Origin: an uncultured Chlorobiota bacterium | GTDB taxonomy: Bacteria; Bacteroidota; Ignavibacteria; UBA10030; UBA6906 | Length of the DNA: 64,000 nucleotides | Direction: 5' to 3' | Assembly (NCBI GenBank): GCA_900696645.1 | Contig: CAADGV010000042.1 | Coordinates: 1 to 64,000 of the forward strand | Shown here: positions 26,829 to 36,092 of the stretch, one piece after another | How the letters are laid out: every line of letters starts with the position of its first letter | Numbering within the stretch: the stretch's first letter is position 1 | Translations under genes and position numbers: made by a program | The notes under the pieces: generated by a model | Database searches by the model: none | The model's input: the letters and a program-made list of their open reading frames with translations, nothing else | What the model was told of the DNA's origin: nothing

Positions 26829-28289
26829 TCAGCGCCGCTTCGATCCCCCCATCAATCCGCCGAGAATTCCCCGCATCAACTGTCGCCCTGCCGAGCTTCC
26901 CATGGCGCGTAGCGTACTTTTTGCCACGGATTCAAACATGCTGTCGGGTTGGCGACCGCGCGGTTTCTCTTTTACTGCGGCCTGCCGTTGCGCCTCTGCC
27001 TGTACTTTCTCTTGCTCGAAGCGAGATGTGAGCAATTCGTATGCGGATTCACGATCAACTGTTTTCTCATAATGTCCTGCAACGATGGACCCGGCGATGA
27101 GGCTTTGCCGCTGACCCGCATCAATGGGCCCGATCCGGCTGTACGGCGGGCAGACGAATGCACGCTGCACAATGCCGGGCGTTCCCTTCTCATCTAAAAA
27201 GGAAACTAACGCCTCTCCGACGCCAAGCTCGGTAATCGCCTTCTCGACATCAAGTTCGGGATTTGTGCGGAACGTCTGTGCCGCCGATTTCACCGCTTTT
27301 TGATCGCGGGGCGTGAATGCGCGCAACGCATGCTGCACGCGGTTGCCGAGCTGGCCGAGAACAACGTCGGGTACATCAAGCGGATTTTGTGAAATGAAAT
27401 ACACCCCCACGCCTTTTGAGCGAACAAGACGGACGACTTGCTCGATTTTTTGTAAGAGCGTCGGTTGCGCGTCAGCGAACAGTAGGTGGGCTTCGTCGAA
27501 GAAGAAAACGAGCTTCGGCTTTTCCAAATCTCCCACTTCGGGCAAGCGTTCGAACAATTCCGAAAGCAGCCACAGAAGAAACGTCGCGTAGATCATCGGC
27601 GATTGCAACAACTTGTCGGCGGCAAGGATATTCACCATGCCGCGTCCTTTGCTGTCCGTTTGCATCAGGTCGTCGAGATCAAGCGCCGGCTCGCCAAAGA
27701 ATTTTTCGCCACCCTGCTGTTCAAGTTGCAGCAAGCCTCGTTGAACCGTGCCGATACTTGCCGCCGAAACGTTGCCGTACCGGGTTTTGAATTGCGATGC
27801 GTTATCGCCCACGTATTGCAGCATCGAGCGCAGGTCTTTCAGATCGAGGAGAAGCAGCCCCTCGTCATCGGCAATCTTGAACACCATGTTCAGCACGCCC
27901 GCTTGTGTTTCGTTCAGGTTCAGGAGGCGGCTGAAGAGCAGCGGCCCCATCTCCGAAACCGTCGCCCGCACCGGATGTCCCTGTTCGCCGAACACATCCC
28001 AGAACGTGACCGGCGAGCCTTCGAATTCAAATTCTCCCAATCCTAATTGTTGAATGCGCGCATCGACTTTCGCATTCCCGCCGCCTTTCTGGCTGATGCC
28101 GGAAAGATCTCCCTTCACATCGGCCATGAAGACGGGAACACCGATACGGCTGAAGCGCTCGGCCATCACTTGCAACGTCACGGTTTTGCCCGTGCCCGTC
28201 GCGCCTGCAACAAGTCCGTGCCGGTTTGCCATTTTGGGAAGAAGAAACAAGTCGCTGTCGCTTTTCGCGATAAGCATCGGGTCTGCCAT
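26829..28289 (-). CDS. HerA-like P-loop ATPase, DUF853 (YjgR) family
   Basis: 486 aa. Start [20 protein letters not shown], then Walker A in [20 protein letters not shown] and the DUF853 hallmark [20 protein letters not shown]. Walker B is [12 protein letters not shown] and a sensor region is [16 protein letters not shown]. Related to HerA/FtsK hexameric translocases and found in most bacteria as an uncharacterised ATPase. The final ~40 residues are basic and Gly-rich ([13 protein letters not shown]). It stands alone; the gene upstream on the same strand is closed by a terminator. Confidence 0.93.
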   Translation of the reverse strand: MADPMLIAKSDSDLFLLPKMANRHGLVAGATGTGKTVTLQVMAERFSRIGVPVFMADVKGDLSGISQKGGGNAKVDARIQQLGLGEFEFEGSPVTFWDVFGEQGHPVRATVSEMGPLLFSRLLNLNETQAGVLNMVFKIADDEGLLLLDLKDLRSMLQYVGDNASQFKTRYGNVSAASIGTVQRGLLQLEQQGGEKFFGEPALDLDDLMQTDSKGRGMVNILAADKLLQSPMIYATFLLWLLSELFERLPEVGDLEKPKLVFFFDEAHLLFADAQPTLLQKIEQVVRLVRSKGVGVYFISQNPLDVPDVVLGQLGNRVQHALRAFTPRDQKAVKSAAQTFRTNPELDVEKAITELGVGEALVSFLDEKGTPGIVQRAFVCPPYSRIGPIDAGQRQSLIAGSIVAGHYEKTVDRESAYELLTSRFEQEKVQAEAQRQAAVKEKPRGRQPDSMFESVAKSTLRAMGSSAGRQLMRGILGGLMGGSKRR

Positions 28290-28360
28290 GGAATCGCCTT
28301 TTCTGATGTGGTGAGGTGAAGAGATGTTTGATGGAAGATAGGAAGAGCGGACTTCAGATT

Positions 28361-28401
28361 CAAAATGAAAGGTGCCCTCACTGCACGTGAAGGCACCTTT
28401 A
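28361..28401 (-). terminator. Rho-independent terminator after the OmpA-family gene
   Basis: Stem AAAGGTGCC (28368-28376) with GGCACCTTT (28392-28400), with a smaller inner TCAC/GTGA pairing. On the minus strand it is followed by a T-rich CATTTTG tract. It lies about 18 bases after the OmpA stop and before the HerA-like gene. Confidence 0.75.
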
Positions 28402-28418
28402 ATACCTCTGCTCTCGAG

Positions 28419-29939
28419 CTACTTTGTCCGGAAGAACTCGATGCGCCTGTTCTGGGATCTTCCCTCTGCGGTTCTGTTGTCGCCGATCGGGAAGCTCGGC
28501 CCGAAGCCGCGTGCCGTGATGCGCCATGACTCGATGCCTTTGAAAATCAGCCACGAACGAACTGCCTCGGCGCGGCGTTGCGAAAGCGTGTAGTTCAACG
28601 ACTCCGATCCGGTATTGTCGGTATAGCCGCGGATCTCGACCGAGATTTCTGGATTGTCTTTCATTGTCGCGAATGCGCGCATCAACGTCGGCTCCGATTC
28701 GGGTTCGATGGCCGATTTGCCTGTTCGGAATGTGATGCCCTCTAAAATAATCGCCTTGCCGACTTCGAGCGGTGGCGGCGGCTTCGGTATGTCATCATGC
28801 CTATCAAGCGGATTGGTGCCGCGGGCAACTTCCAGTCCGTCTTCAACTCCGCCGCCGTCAGTGTCGGGATTCAGCGGATTGGTGCCGCGAGCAATCTCAT
28901 CGGCATCAGTAAGTCCGTCACCGTCGGTATCGGCTTTCAGCGGATTTGTTTTGTATTTGAGAACTTCATCTCCGTCGGTGAGTCCGTCGCCGTCGGTATC
29001 GGCTTTGAACGGATCGGTGTTGTAACGGAAGATCTCGTCTCCATCGCTAAGCCCGTCGCCGTCGGTATCGGCTTTGTTGGGATTGGTTTTGTAGATCAGA
29101 ATTTCGTCGCCGTCACGAATCCCGTCACCGTCGCTGTCCGCTTTACGGGGATCGGTCGTATACAGCTTCAGTTCCTCGCCGTCGAGCAGGCCATCGCCGT
29201 CCGTGTCGGGATTGTCGGGGTCGGTGCCGAACTTCCTCTCTTCAGCAAGTGTCAAACCGTCGGCATCATCATCGTCGTAGTTGCTGCTGCCGAAAAAGAA
29301 CATCAGCCCCGCTTTCGCTGTCGGATACCAATCAAGAGCAATCACTGTTTTGTCCGCCACATCCCGCTTCAAAGCATCGGTGAGGTCGTCCATGATTCGG
29401 ACGCCGAGATCGAGTGTGAAGCCGACATATTTCGAAAACATCGCGTCGAGCCCGAAGCCGGCGGGAATATGATACGTTGTGTAGTTCTTGTCGTCAGGAT
29501 AGAAGATGTCGCCGGAGACCTTGCGCTTGTACCGGTACACGCCCCCGCCGATATAGGCGTACGGCGTGACAAAGCTTCCCGATATGAAATGAAACCATGC
29601 GACAAGATCCGCCGAAAATCCTTTGGCCTCCACGTAGTCGTATTGCAAAGGCGTGTTGCCCGTAAGGTCGAGGCTGCGTTGCCGGGCCTGCAGTACGTCG
29701 TATCCTCCCATCATACCGAGAGAGAACACATTGGTGAACGAATATCTCACAAACACATCGCCGCCGCCGGAAACCTGCCGTCTTTCGAAATCATTAATCC
29801 ACAGATTCGAGCCGCCGCGCATACCGAACGAGAAGCGGCCATCACGATTGAATGTTTGTTGCGGAAGAATTCTCTTCAACTGAGCTATGCCGGCATCCGA
29901 GACGGCAACAAGCAGAAGTACCAAAAGCATTTTTTTCAT
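28419..29939 (-). CDS. OmpA-family protein with barrel and thrombospondin type-3 calcium repeats
   Basis: ATG 29939 gives a Sec signal (MKKMLLVLLLVAVSDAGIAQ) and 506 aa. Residues about 30-215 form a beta-barrel-like domain. Residues 239-379 carry six Asp-rich 23-residue units of the TSP3 type (for example TDPFKADTDGDGLTDGDE), each able to bind calcium. A Pro linker (KPPPPLE) leads to a C-terminal OmpA domain (about 395-506) with FRTGKSAIEPES, VEIRGYTDNTGS and LSQRRAEAVRSWL, which binds peptidoglycan. The protein therefore tethers outer membrane to cell wall. GGGG lies upstream of the start; closed by a terminator. Confidence 0.9.
   Translation of the reverse strand: MKKMLLVLLLVAVSDAGIAQLKRILPQQTFNRDGRFSFGMRGGSNLWINDFERRQVSGGGDVFVRYSFTNVFSLGMMGGYDVLQARQRSLDLTGNTPLQYDYVEAKGFSADLVAWFHFISGSFVTPYAYIGGGVYRYKRKVSGDIFYPDDKNYTTYHIPAGFGLDAMFSKYVGFTLDLGVRIMDDLTDALKRDVADKTVIALDWYPTAKAGLMFFFGSSNYDDDDADGLTLAEERKFGTDPDNPDTDGDGLLDGEELKLYTTDPRKADSDGDGIRDGDEILIYKTNPNKADTDGDGLSDGDEIFRYNTDPFKADTDGDGLTDGDEVLKYKTNPLKADTDGDGLTDADEIARGTNPLNPDTDGGGVEDGLEVARGTNPLDRHDDIPKPPPPLEVGKAIILEGITFRTGKSAIEPESEPTLMRAFATMKDNPEISVEIRGYTDNTGSESLNYTLSQRRAEAVRSWLIFKGIESWRITARGFGPSFPIGDNRTAEGRSQNRRIEFFRTK
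28803..29225 (-). repeat. Six tandem 69-base units coding TSP3 calcium repeats
   Basis: The DNA is visibly periodic at 69 bases (23 codons), each unit coding TDPxxADTDGDGLxDGDE-like residues. The last unit is diverged (DTDGGGVEDG). The GC-rich regular structure also keeps the opposite strand open over this stretch, which is not a gene. Units differ enough to have diverged for some time. Confidence 0.85.
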
Positions 29940-30134
29940 AGCGCCCCTTTTCTCTTGTGCTACAATGCAAGAAGGGTTGCCCGAAAGCCTCCCCGGAAAC
30001 AATGAAGCATGCCCCACACCCCCGCTTCCTTCCCCCCGGTATGGTAGGTGATGAAATATATTTGTTCATGCGGTGATTCACAACACCAGCCGGCGGCAGA
30101 AGGGCGAAATTCAGCAACGATTTTCCCCGTCAGG

Positions 30135-30605
30135 ATGAAATTTTCTTTATCTTCTTCCATGCCTGTGCATCCAAAATCCCGTTCATATTTGCTCGTCGCG
30201 CTGCAACTGCTGTGCATTGCGTTGTTTGCTGTGTCGGGACATGTCGTGGCGCGCAATCCCTTCTTTCTTATCATGGAGGCGGGAGCTTTGGGATTGGGAG
30301 TGTGGGCAATTGCCACACTGAGATTGGGCAAATTCAACATTACGCCGGATGTTCCCGCTCACGCGGAGATGATCGAGCGGGGCCCATACAGACTCATTCG
30401 GCACCCGATGTACACATCACTGATTGTCGGCGCGGGCGCGCTTGTTGCGGATGACTTCAGTTGGTTGAGATGTGGTTTGTGGATTGCTCTGGCCGCTGTA
30501 CTTCTTGCGAAGCTTCACTACGAGGAACAACTGCTGCAGGCGGCCTTTTCCCGGTATGCCGATTACGCAAAGCGGACGTACAGATTGATTCCGTTCATGT
30601 ATTAG
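30135..30605 (+). CDS. Isoprenylcysteine carboxyl methyltransferase-like membrane protein
   Basis: About 156 aa from ATG 30135 (ATG 30159 is also possible; neither has a strong ribosome site). Four hydrophobic segments and the ICMT/PEMT signature ERGPYRLIRHPMYTSLIVG (His-Pro-x-Tyr), then EEQLLQAAFSRYADYAKRT, the Glu/Tyr end motif of this family. Relatives methylate prenyl-Cys or phospholipid head groups; in bacteria most are unassigned. Its stop overlaps the convergent DUF309 gene by about 11 bases. Confidence 0.85.
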   Translation: MKFSLSSSMPVHPKSRSYLLVALQLLCIALFAVSGHVVARNPFFLIMEAGALGLGVWAIATLRLGKFNITPDVPAHAEMIERGPYRLIRHPMYTSLIVGAGALVADDFSWLRCGLWIALAAVLLAKLHYEEQLLQAAFSRYADYAKRTYRLIPFMY

Positions 30606-31035
30606 AACGGCGAAAAGCCACTATCGGAAGAACGGAGGGATCACAGTCAGAGAGATTGTCGGCACCGACACGCCGGACTTCAGCCCGCGCACGGTCGATT
30701 GCCTGAAGCAAATCGCTCACTTTCACTCCAAGAAAGAAAGAAGGAAAGAGTCTCAGCTTTTCTTCCGCCTTCTCGAAGTTTCTCATCATGCCGCCGTACC
30801 GTTTCTTCACGACGAGAAGATGGTATGCCGCCGCAAGCTGAATGATGCCCTGAAAGAAAATCCGGCTTTCCTCCGGCCGTCGCCTCCAGACATTCTCCCA
30901 CGCTTCATGCGCATGCCAGAATTGCCGCTCGTTGAACAACCGCCAACCTTCTTCGTACTCGCGCCAGTCTTCGGTGGAAAGCGCGGGCTCTGAAAGCAAT
31001 GCTACATCTATCTCGCTGGCGGATTTCTTTCTCAT
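30595..31035 (-). CDS. DUF309 family helical protein
   Basis: 146 aa. The DUF309 signature is EGWRLFNERQFWHAHEAWEN, then VWRRRPEESRIFFQGIIQLA and AAYHLLVVKKRYGG. The paired His/Glu around HAHEAWE make a metal site possible. No catalytic function is established for the family as far as I know. The ATG is 3 bases downstream of the SDR stop, so it ends the MBL-SDR-DUF309 unit. Confidence 0.85.
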   Translation of the reverse strand: MRKKSASEIDVALLSEPALSTEDWREYEEGWRLFNERQFWHAHEAWENVWRRRPEESRIFFQGIIQLAAAYHLLVVKKRYGGMMRNFEKAEEKLRLFPSFFLGVKVSDLLQAIDRARAEVRRVGADNLSDCDPSVLPIVAFRRSNT

Positions 31036-31038
31036 CCA

Positions 31039-31911
31039 TCACCCTGACTTCTTCAACCGTTCGTACACCTCCCGCTCGCCCAACACTACAGGAATCATAT
31101 GCCGCTCGGCTTCTTCCCGACTCCGCGTTGCCAGCTCGACAAATTCCTTCGCTCCCTTTTGTGTGTAGACTTCAGCAACGGGATTCCTGATACATTCGAG
31201 AATTCTCTCTGCAACAGTCTCAGAAGAGATTACTCCTTCGATTTGAGGGAGAGGAATGTCGCGCTCTGCGGCAATCTTCTTTATTATCGGGCCCGATTCC
31301 GAGAACATCGGCAGCATTGAGCCGCCTTCGGTGACGTTTGCCCAATCTGTTTTCACGCCCGCGGGACACACAACTGTTGCATGAATTCCGGTTTCAAGAA
31401 GTTCCTGCCTCAACGCCATCGTGAAACCGACGACAGCATGTTTCGCCGCGACGTAGGCACTGTTGTAAGGATAGCCCAACTTTCCCGCCATGCTCGCAAT
31501 GTTGATGATGTGCCCGCTCCCCTGCTGCTTCATCTGCTTCAGCGCCGGACGGACAGTGTACCAGAGAGAGTAGACATTCAGCTTGAACATGCTTTGAATC
31601 ATCTCGTCGGTTGTATCCTCGACGTTTGCGAAGTGGCCGCGGCCGGCGTTGTTGACGAGAATGTCGATACGCTTGAGATCTTCGACTGTTTGATGGACAA
31701 GATATTCGGCTTCGGCTTTGACTGTAACGTCGGTTGGATGAACAACGGCTTTTCCTCCCGCCGATATGATGATTTGCGCAAGCTCGTACAGTTTGTCAAT
31801 GCGACGGGCGGCAAGAACTACAGTCGCCCCTTCGCGGGCAAGAACCTGCGCAAGCGCCGCACCGATGCCCGATGAGGCTCCGGTGACAATCGCGACTTTG
31901 TCGGTTAGCAT
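31039..31911 (-). CDS. Short-chain dehydrogenase/reductase (SDR)
   Basis: 290 aa from ATG 31911. Classical SDR: cofactor motif TGASSGIGAALAQVLA (TGxxxGIG), DILVNNAGRG, the catalytic Ser in INIASMAGKLGYP, and Tyr-x-x-x-Lys in SAYVAAKHAVVGF. The basic stretch VLAARRIDKL after the second strand suggests NADP preference. Substrate unknown. It lies 5 bases after the MBL stop and 3 bases before DUF309. Confidence 0.93.
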   Translation of the reverse strand: MLTDKVAIVTGASSGIGAALAQVLAREGATVVLAARRIDKLYELAQIIISAGGKAVVHPTDVTVKAEAEYLVHQTVEDLKRIDILVNNAGRGHFANVEDTTDEMIQSMFKLNVYSLWYTVRPALKQMKQQGSGHIINIASMAGKLGYPYNSAYVAAKHAVVGFTMALRQELLETGIHATVVCPAGVKTDWANVTEGGSMLPMFSESGPIIKKIAAERDIPLPQIEGVISSETVAERILECIRNPVAEVYTQKGAKEFVELATRSREEAERHMIPVVLGEREVYERLKKSG

Positions 31912-31916
31912 ATACT

Positions 31917-32906
31917 CTATTCTGATGAAATTGTGGTTGCTGAAGACGTTGCAGGAACGGCCGTCCGCGGAAGCGTCCACGTTTGCCCGACGCTTTCCAG
32001 TACAATTCGTTCGGGATCCTGTGATGCTGCTTCCTTCAAACGCTGCATCGGCTCGGCTGTTGGTTCTTCACTTTGAATGAATGTGTTCCAATGAATCGGC
32101 AGAACATAGCGCGCATTCATGTGTCCCGCCATTTCAAGCGCCTGCTCGGGTGTGCAGTGATTGCGAATCCACGGATCGTAAGCGCCGATCGGCATCATGG
32201 CAACTTCGATCGGGATGTTCCTATCCCCCACCCGCTTGAAGAACTCATGATACGACGTGTCTCCGCCGAAGATGATATGTTTTCCGTTCTTTGAAAGGAG
32301 ATACGCATTGTAGCTTCTGCCGTCATGATAGCCCCGCGAACGATCCTCTTCCCACGGAAACCGCCAGCCGAAATGTTTCACTTCGAGTGCCTCGACACGA
32401 ACATCGCCAATCTGCGCCCACTGACCCCAATCCAACTGATATACTTTCTCGAATTCAAAATCCTCCACAACGTCGTATGTATTCTGCGCAATTACCATCG
32501 GGATGTTGCGGCTGAACTTTCTGATGGTCGGAGTATCAAGATGATCCATGTGTGCATGCGACAGCAGAATCAGATCGATGGGGGGAAGTTCGTCCATACT
32601 GAGCGCAGGATAGACGAGTCTCTTCGGGCCGATAGTGAAAAGATTGGCAACATTAAGTCCAACGCGATCCGAAAACACCGGGTCGGTGATGATGTTCGTG
32701 CCGTAGAAATTGATGAGGACGGTTGCATGCCCGATCCACGCCGCCGTGATAGTATCGTTGCTCCACGAATGCGGCTCCGGCTTGAAGTGCGGAAACGCAA
32801 TCGGCTCGTCGTTGGCAAACATTGCCGGAGCGGCAAGCAGACTCAATCCTAACGATTTGACAAATGATCTACGGGATGACAAAGACAAGTCCTTCTTATT
32901 CGACAA
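31917..32906 (-). CDS. Tat-exported metallo-beta-lactamase-fold hydrolase (UlaG/NAPE-PLD-like)
   Basis: 329 aa. The N-terminus has a twin-arginine signal (SLSSRRSFVKSLGLSLLAAP). The MBL-fold metal site is LLSHAHMDHLDT (HxHxDH), with later ligands in VKHFGWRF, IFGGDTSYH and LPIHWNTF. The WIGHATVLINFYG start and GRSYNAYLLS stretch resemble the family with NAPE-type phospholipase D and UlaG lactonases. Periplasmic folded metalloenzyme; whether it cleaves a phospholipid or a lactone is unknown. 52 bases after the BaiN-type gene. Confidence 0.9.
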   Translation of the reverse strand: MSNKKDLSLSSRRSFVKSLGLSLLAAPAMFANDEPIAFPHFKPEPHSWSNDTITAAWIGHATVLINFYGTNIITDPVFSDRVGLNVANLFTIGPKRLVYPALSMDELPPIDLILLSHAHMDHLDTPTIRKFSRNIPMVIAQNTYDVVEDFEFEKVYQLDWGQWAQIGDVRVEALEVKHFGWRFPWEEDRSRGYHDGRSYNAYLLSKNGKHIIFGGDTSYHEFFKRVGDRNIPIEVAMMPIGAYDPWIRNHCTPEQALEMAGHMNARYVLPIHWNTFIQSEEPTAEPMQRLKEAASQDPERIVLESVGQTWTLPRTAVPATSSATTISSE

Positions 32907-32958
32907 GCTCTTTCATTCTAACACATTCGGGGGCGGGATGATTCCGCCGGGATGCGAC

Positions 32959-34224
32959 TTAATCACTCTGCGAAGCAAGCCAATCCGTTGCCGCCGTTTC
33001 CCCAGCGACGAAACCGGTTGAAAACGCCGCCTGCAAATTGTAGCCGCCAACCGGGCCTGCAATATCGAGAACTTCGCCGCAAAGGTACAGTCCTTTCACC
33101 TTTCTCGACCGCATCGATTTCGGGTCGACTTCATCCAGCGCTACGCCCCCTGCCGTAACCTCGCCGCGTTCGATGTTGATGGCCGAGACGTTGCCGAGTT
33201 TCCAATCCTTCAGAAGCTGTACGATTTTTCGGCGTTCCTCTCTTGTCAGCACGTGCCCCCGCTTTGCAGCATCAACCCCGACAGATTGCAGCACCGCAGG
33301 GACAAGTCTGTTGGGCAACCACGATTCGAGCAGGGAGGAGATCATTCGATCACGCTTCGAGAGAACGAGCCTGTTCAACTCATCATCGACTTGATTAAAA
33401 TTCTTTTGGGGGAAGAAATCAAACCGCAACTCCACATCGTGCGATTGCATAGCCTCTGCCGCAACGCGGCTGACTTCGAGAGCCGCCGGACCCGTTATCC
33501 CTTCATGAGAAAAGAGAATGTCGTCGCGCCATTCCGTCAGCTTTCTGCCGTCGGCGAACACCATCAGGCAACCGCCGCGCAAAGCAACGCCGCGCCAATC
33601 CGACAGAAGTTTCGGCTCAACTCCGATTGGCGCAAGGGCAGGACGAACGGGTACGATCGTGTGTCCGAGTGCCCGCGCCCATTCAAAGCCGTCGCCTGTT
33701 GTTCCGGTTTTAGGATATGATGAGCCTCCTGTCGCAATAATGATATGCTCTGAATCCATCGTTTCGTTCCCAATCCTCAACCCTCGAACCGAATCTTCTC
33801 TCCGAAGAACTTCGGAGGCTCTTGCCTTCACCCTCACCTCAACTCCTGCTTTCTTCAGGTATCCCGCGAGCGCGTTCACCACATCATCCGCGTTGCCGCT
33901 GACGGGAAAGACTCTGCCGTTGGGACGAATGTACGTTGTAACTCCTGCATCCTCCATCATTCTTACAATATCGTCGTTGGAGAATTTATAGAAGGAAGGT
34001 TTGAGAAAGCGCGCCTCGTGCGGAACGAACGCCGCCCTGACCTCCTCCATCGGGCCGGCGTGCGTGATATTGCATTTGCCGCCGCCGGAAATAAGAAGCT
34101 TGATGCCTAACTTGTTGTTCCGTTCAAGAAGAAGAACGCGGGCGCCGTGCGATGCGGCTTTCCACGCTGCAATGATTCCCGCCGCGCCGCCGCCAATAAC
34201 GATGATAGGATGGTGTTGAGACAT
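32959..34224 (-). CDS. BaiN/YhiN-type (HI0933) FAD-dependent oxidoreductase
   Basis: 421 aa. FAD-binding GxGxxG is in IIVIGGGAAGIIAAWKAA; the family marker LGIKLLISGGGKCNITH follows, and IIIATGGSSYPKTGTTGDGF and GLYLCGEVLDIAGPVGGYNL mark the conserved end. Proteins of this group are soluble flavoproteins; BaiN reduces bile-acid intermediates in gut clostridia, but most family members are uncharacterised, so the reaction here is not inferred. Divergent from the CDF gene (about 110 bases between starts). Confidence 0.92.
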   Translation of the reverse strand: MSQHHPIIVIGGGAAGIIAAWKAASHGARVLLLERNNKLGIKLLISGGGKCNITHAGPMEEVRAAFVPHEARFLKPSFYKFSNDDIVRMMEDAGVTTYIRPNGRVFPVSGNADDVVNALAGYLKKAGVEVRVKARASEVLRREDSVRGLRIGNETMDSEHIIIATGGSSYPKTGTTGDGFEWARALGHTIVPVRPALAPIGVEPKLLSDWRGVALRGGCLMVFADGRKLTEWRDDILFSHEGITGPAALEVSRVAAEAMQSHDVELRFDFFPQKNFNQVDDELNRLVLSKRDRMISSLLESWLPNRLVPAVLQSVGVDAAKRGHVLTREERRKIVQLLKDWKLGNVSAINIERGEVTAGGVALDEVDPKSMRSRKVKGLYLCGEVLDIAGPVGGYNLQAAFSTGFVAGETAATDWLASQSD

Positions 34225-34336
34225 GCGACAAATTACGGAAGCGAAACGAAAAGTCCAAGAAATAGAACTGCGGAGATGCGAGGGACAATCTTCTTTCCTC
34301 TTTTCTCACTATCTTAGATTCAAGGATCATATTCGG

Positions 34337-35329
34337 ATGCAAACGGTTAACAACGACTATCAGCTTAAGAAGCAGGCCGCAATAATCTCGCTAAGCGTCG
34401 GCGGGCTGATGCTCGTCATGAAAACCGCGGCGTACTTCATCACAAACTCGGCTGCAATTCTCTCCGACGCGCTGGAATCTATTGTGCACATTGCCGCAAC
34501 GTCGATGGCGTTCTACAGCATCATCCTCAGTTCGCGCCCCGCAGATAAGTCCCACCCGTACGGACACGGAAAAGTGGAGTTCTTCTCCGCCGGCATCGAA
34601 GGCGGGTTGATTGTTGTTGCTGCGTTTGCCATCATCTATGAGGCCGTACGCGGCATCATTTTCGGGCGCGAGCTTGTGCAGCTTGATACCGGCATGCTGC
34701 TGACTCTCGGCGCCGCTGTTATCAATCTCGTGCTCGGCTGGTTTCTTATCCGGCGGGGAAGAAAAACCAAATCGATCACGCTTGTTGCCGACGGCAAGCA
34801 TGTGCTGACCGATTCGTGGACAAGCTTCGGCGTTGTGGCGGGATTGTTGCTGGTTCGGTTTACAGGCATTGAGTTGCTTGATCCTCTCGTCGCAATCGCC
34901 GTCGCCGTCAACATTCTCGTCTCGGGCTACAAACTGATGCGGGTTTCGGTGGGAGGATTGATGGATGAATCCGACGCCGAAACGCTGGACCGGGTTGTCG
35001 AAATTATCAACAAGAACCGTACACCGGAGTGGATTACTGTGCATCTACTGCGTGTGATGCGCTCGGGACAAATGCACCACGTCGATTTCCATCTTACCGT
35101 TCCTTTCTACTGGACTGTTGCAAAGTCGGAAACGTTCCAGCATGCGATACAGAAAACTCTGACAGAAGGGCTGGAGAATCATGCGCAGGTGTTGATTCAC
35201 CTCGACCCGTGCCTCCCGTCATGTTGCCGCATGTGCAGCGTTCCGTCATGCCCCGAACGTTCGGCACAGCACGAACAGTCAACCGCGTGGGATGTAGCCG
35301 CTCTGACTGACCGCCCGCCTTATCAGTAG
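34337..35329 (+). CDS. Cation diffusion facilitator family metal transporter
   Basis: 330 aa from ATG 34337 (AAGGA about 11 bases upstream). Six membrane segments; metal-site motifs NSAAILSDALESIVHI and HPYGHGKVEFFSAGIEG on helix 2 and the loop, and DSWTSFGVVAGLLLVRF on helix 5. The C-terminal cytoplasmic domain includes VHLLRVMRSGQMHHVDFHLT, and a Cys-rich end (CLPSCCRMCSVPSCPER) may bind metal. Probably exports a divalent metal such as zinc, iron or manganese by proton exchange; specificity not readable. Confidence 0.93.
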   Translation: MQTVNNDYQLKKQAAIISLSVGGLMLVMKTAAYFITNSAAILSDALESIVHIAATSMAFYSIILSSRPADKSHPYGHGKVEFFSAGIEGGLIVVAAFAIIYEAVRGIIFGRELVQLDTGMLLTLGAAVINLVLGWFLIRRGRKTKSITLVADGKHVLTDSWTSFGVVAGLLLVRFTGIELLDPLVAIAVAVNILVSGYKLMRVSVGGLMDESDAETLDRVVEIINKNRTPEWITVHLLRVMRSGQMHHVDFHLTVPFYWTVAKSETFQHAIQKTLTEGLENHAQVLIHLDPCLPSCCRMCSVPSCPERSAQHEQSTAWDVAALTDRPPYQ

Positions 35330-35455
35330 CAGATGTGCTTGGCATCATCTCCGCTCATCATTCCTCTCGGTATGATGTGTCACCGGCCTCTGTTCACACA
35401 GGGTTCGCCGGCTGAAGCAGAATACCGATGTGCCACCGTTTGCATGTACCGGATC

Positions 35456-36001
35456 ATGGATACCCGCGTCACCCGTCTGATTACCGAAGCTGAACAGTTC
35501 ATCGAATCGCGCATGTACGGCGATGCGCTCGACCTGCTTGCCGATGCCGAACTGATCGAACCGGACAATAAGTCGATTCATCTCATCCGCGAGCTTGTGC
35601 GGAGTCTGCAACCCGAAAACGAGAAGCCCTCCGCGCTGAAGAGGCTTTTCACGTTTACAACACAGGCACGCGAGCCGGAAGAGCCCCCCGGCAGCCGGGA
35701 AGAACAGGAGCGCACGATTCAGAAGCGTGTCAGGAATCTGATTGTGACTGCAGAACATTTTCTTTCACGCGGGGCGGTTGACAATGCGTTCGAGTCCCTG
35801 ATGCGCGCCTACCTGCTCGATCCCCTCTCACCGGAAGTACTCGAATGCGAACGTCGGGTCCTTCCCGTATGGCAGAAACTGCACGGAACATCCACCCCGA
35901 AACCTCACGCGGAATGGCGCATCCGCAGCGGAGCGCCCAACACGCGGCAATCCCGCGGCACATTGTTCGAACGGCTTCGGGCGGGGAAACTGCTCGGCTG
36001 A
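35456..36001 (+). CDS. TPR-like helical protein of unknown function
   Basis: About 181 aa from ATG 35456; an ATG at 35444 is also possible and neither has a clear ribosome site. Two helical-hairpin repeats of TPR type are visible: RLITEAEQFIESRMYGDALD followed by LLADAELIEP, and NLIVTAEHFLSRGAVDNAFE followed by SLMRAYLLDP. No signal peptide or catalytic motif. A scaffold role is inferred from fold only. It lies between the CDF and DUF5686 genes. Confidence 0.65.
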   Translation: MDTRVTRLITEAEQFIESRMYGDALDLLADAELIEPDNKSIHLIRELVRSLQPENEKPSALKRLFTFTTQAREPEEPPGSREEQERTIQKRVRNLIVTAEHFLSRGAVDNAFESLMRAYLLDPLSPEVLECERRVLPVWQKLHGTSTPKPHAEWRIRSGAPNTRQSRGTLFERLRAGKLLG

Positions 36002-36092
36002 TTCAAGTCAGCCGTTTTTATGGTGTGAGACGGGGAAACTTTGATTTCCGCTTTTCGTATCTTCTCCTGTCAATCTTCATCCCCTATCCGAT

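Noticed and set aside
28797-30005. Long open frame on the + strand opposite the OmpA/TSP3 gene (402 codons)
   Set aside because: It is the antisense of 69-base TSP3 repeats whose Asp-rich codons avoid stops in that frame; it has no family-like motif or ribosome site.
35190-35300. Cys-rich end of the CDF transporter considered as a separate small metal-binding protein
   Set aside because: It is in frame with, and directly continues, the CDF C-terminal domain; similar tails are known on bacterial CDF proteins.
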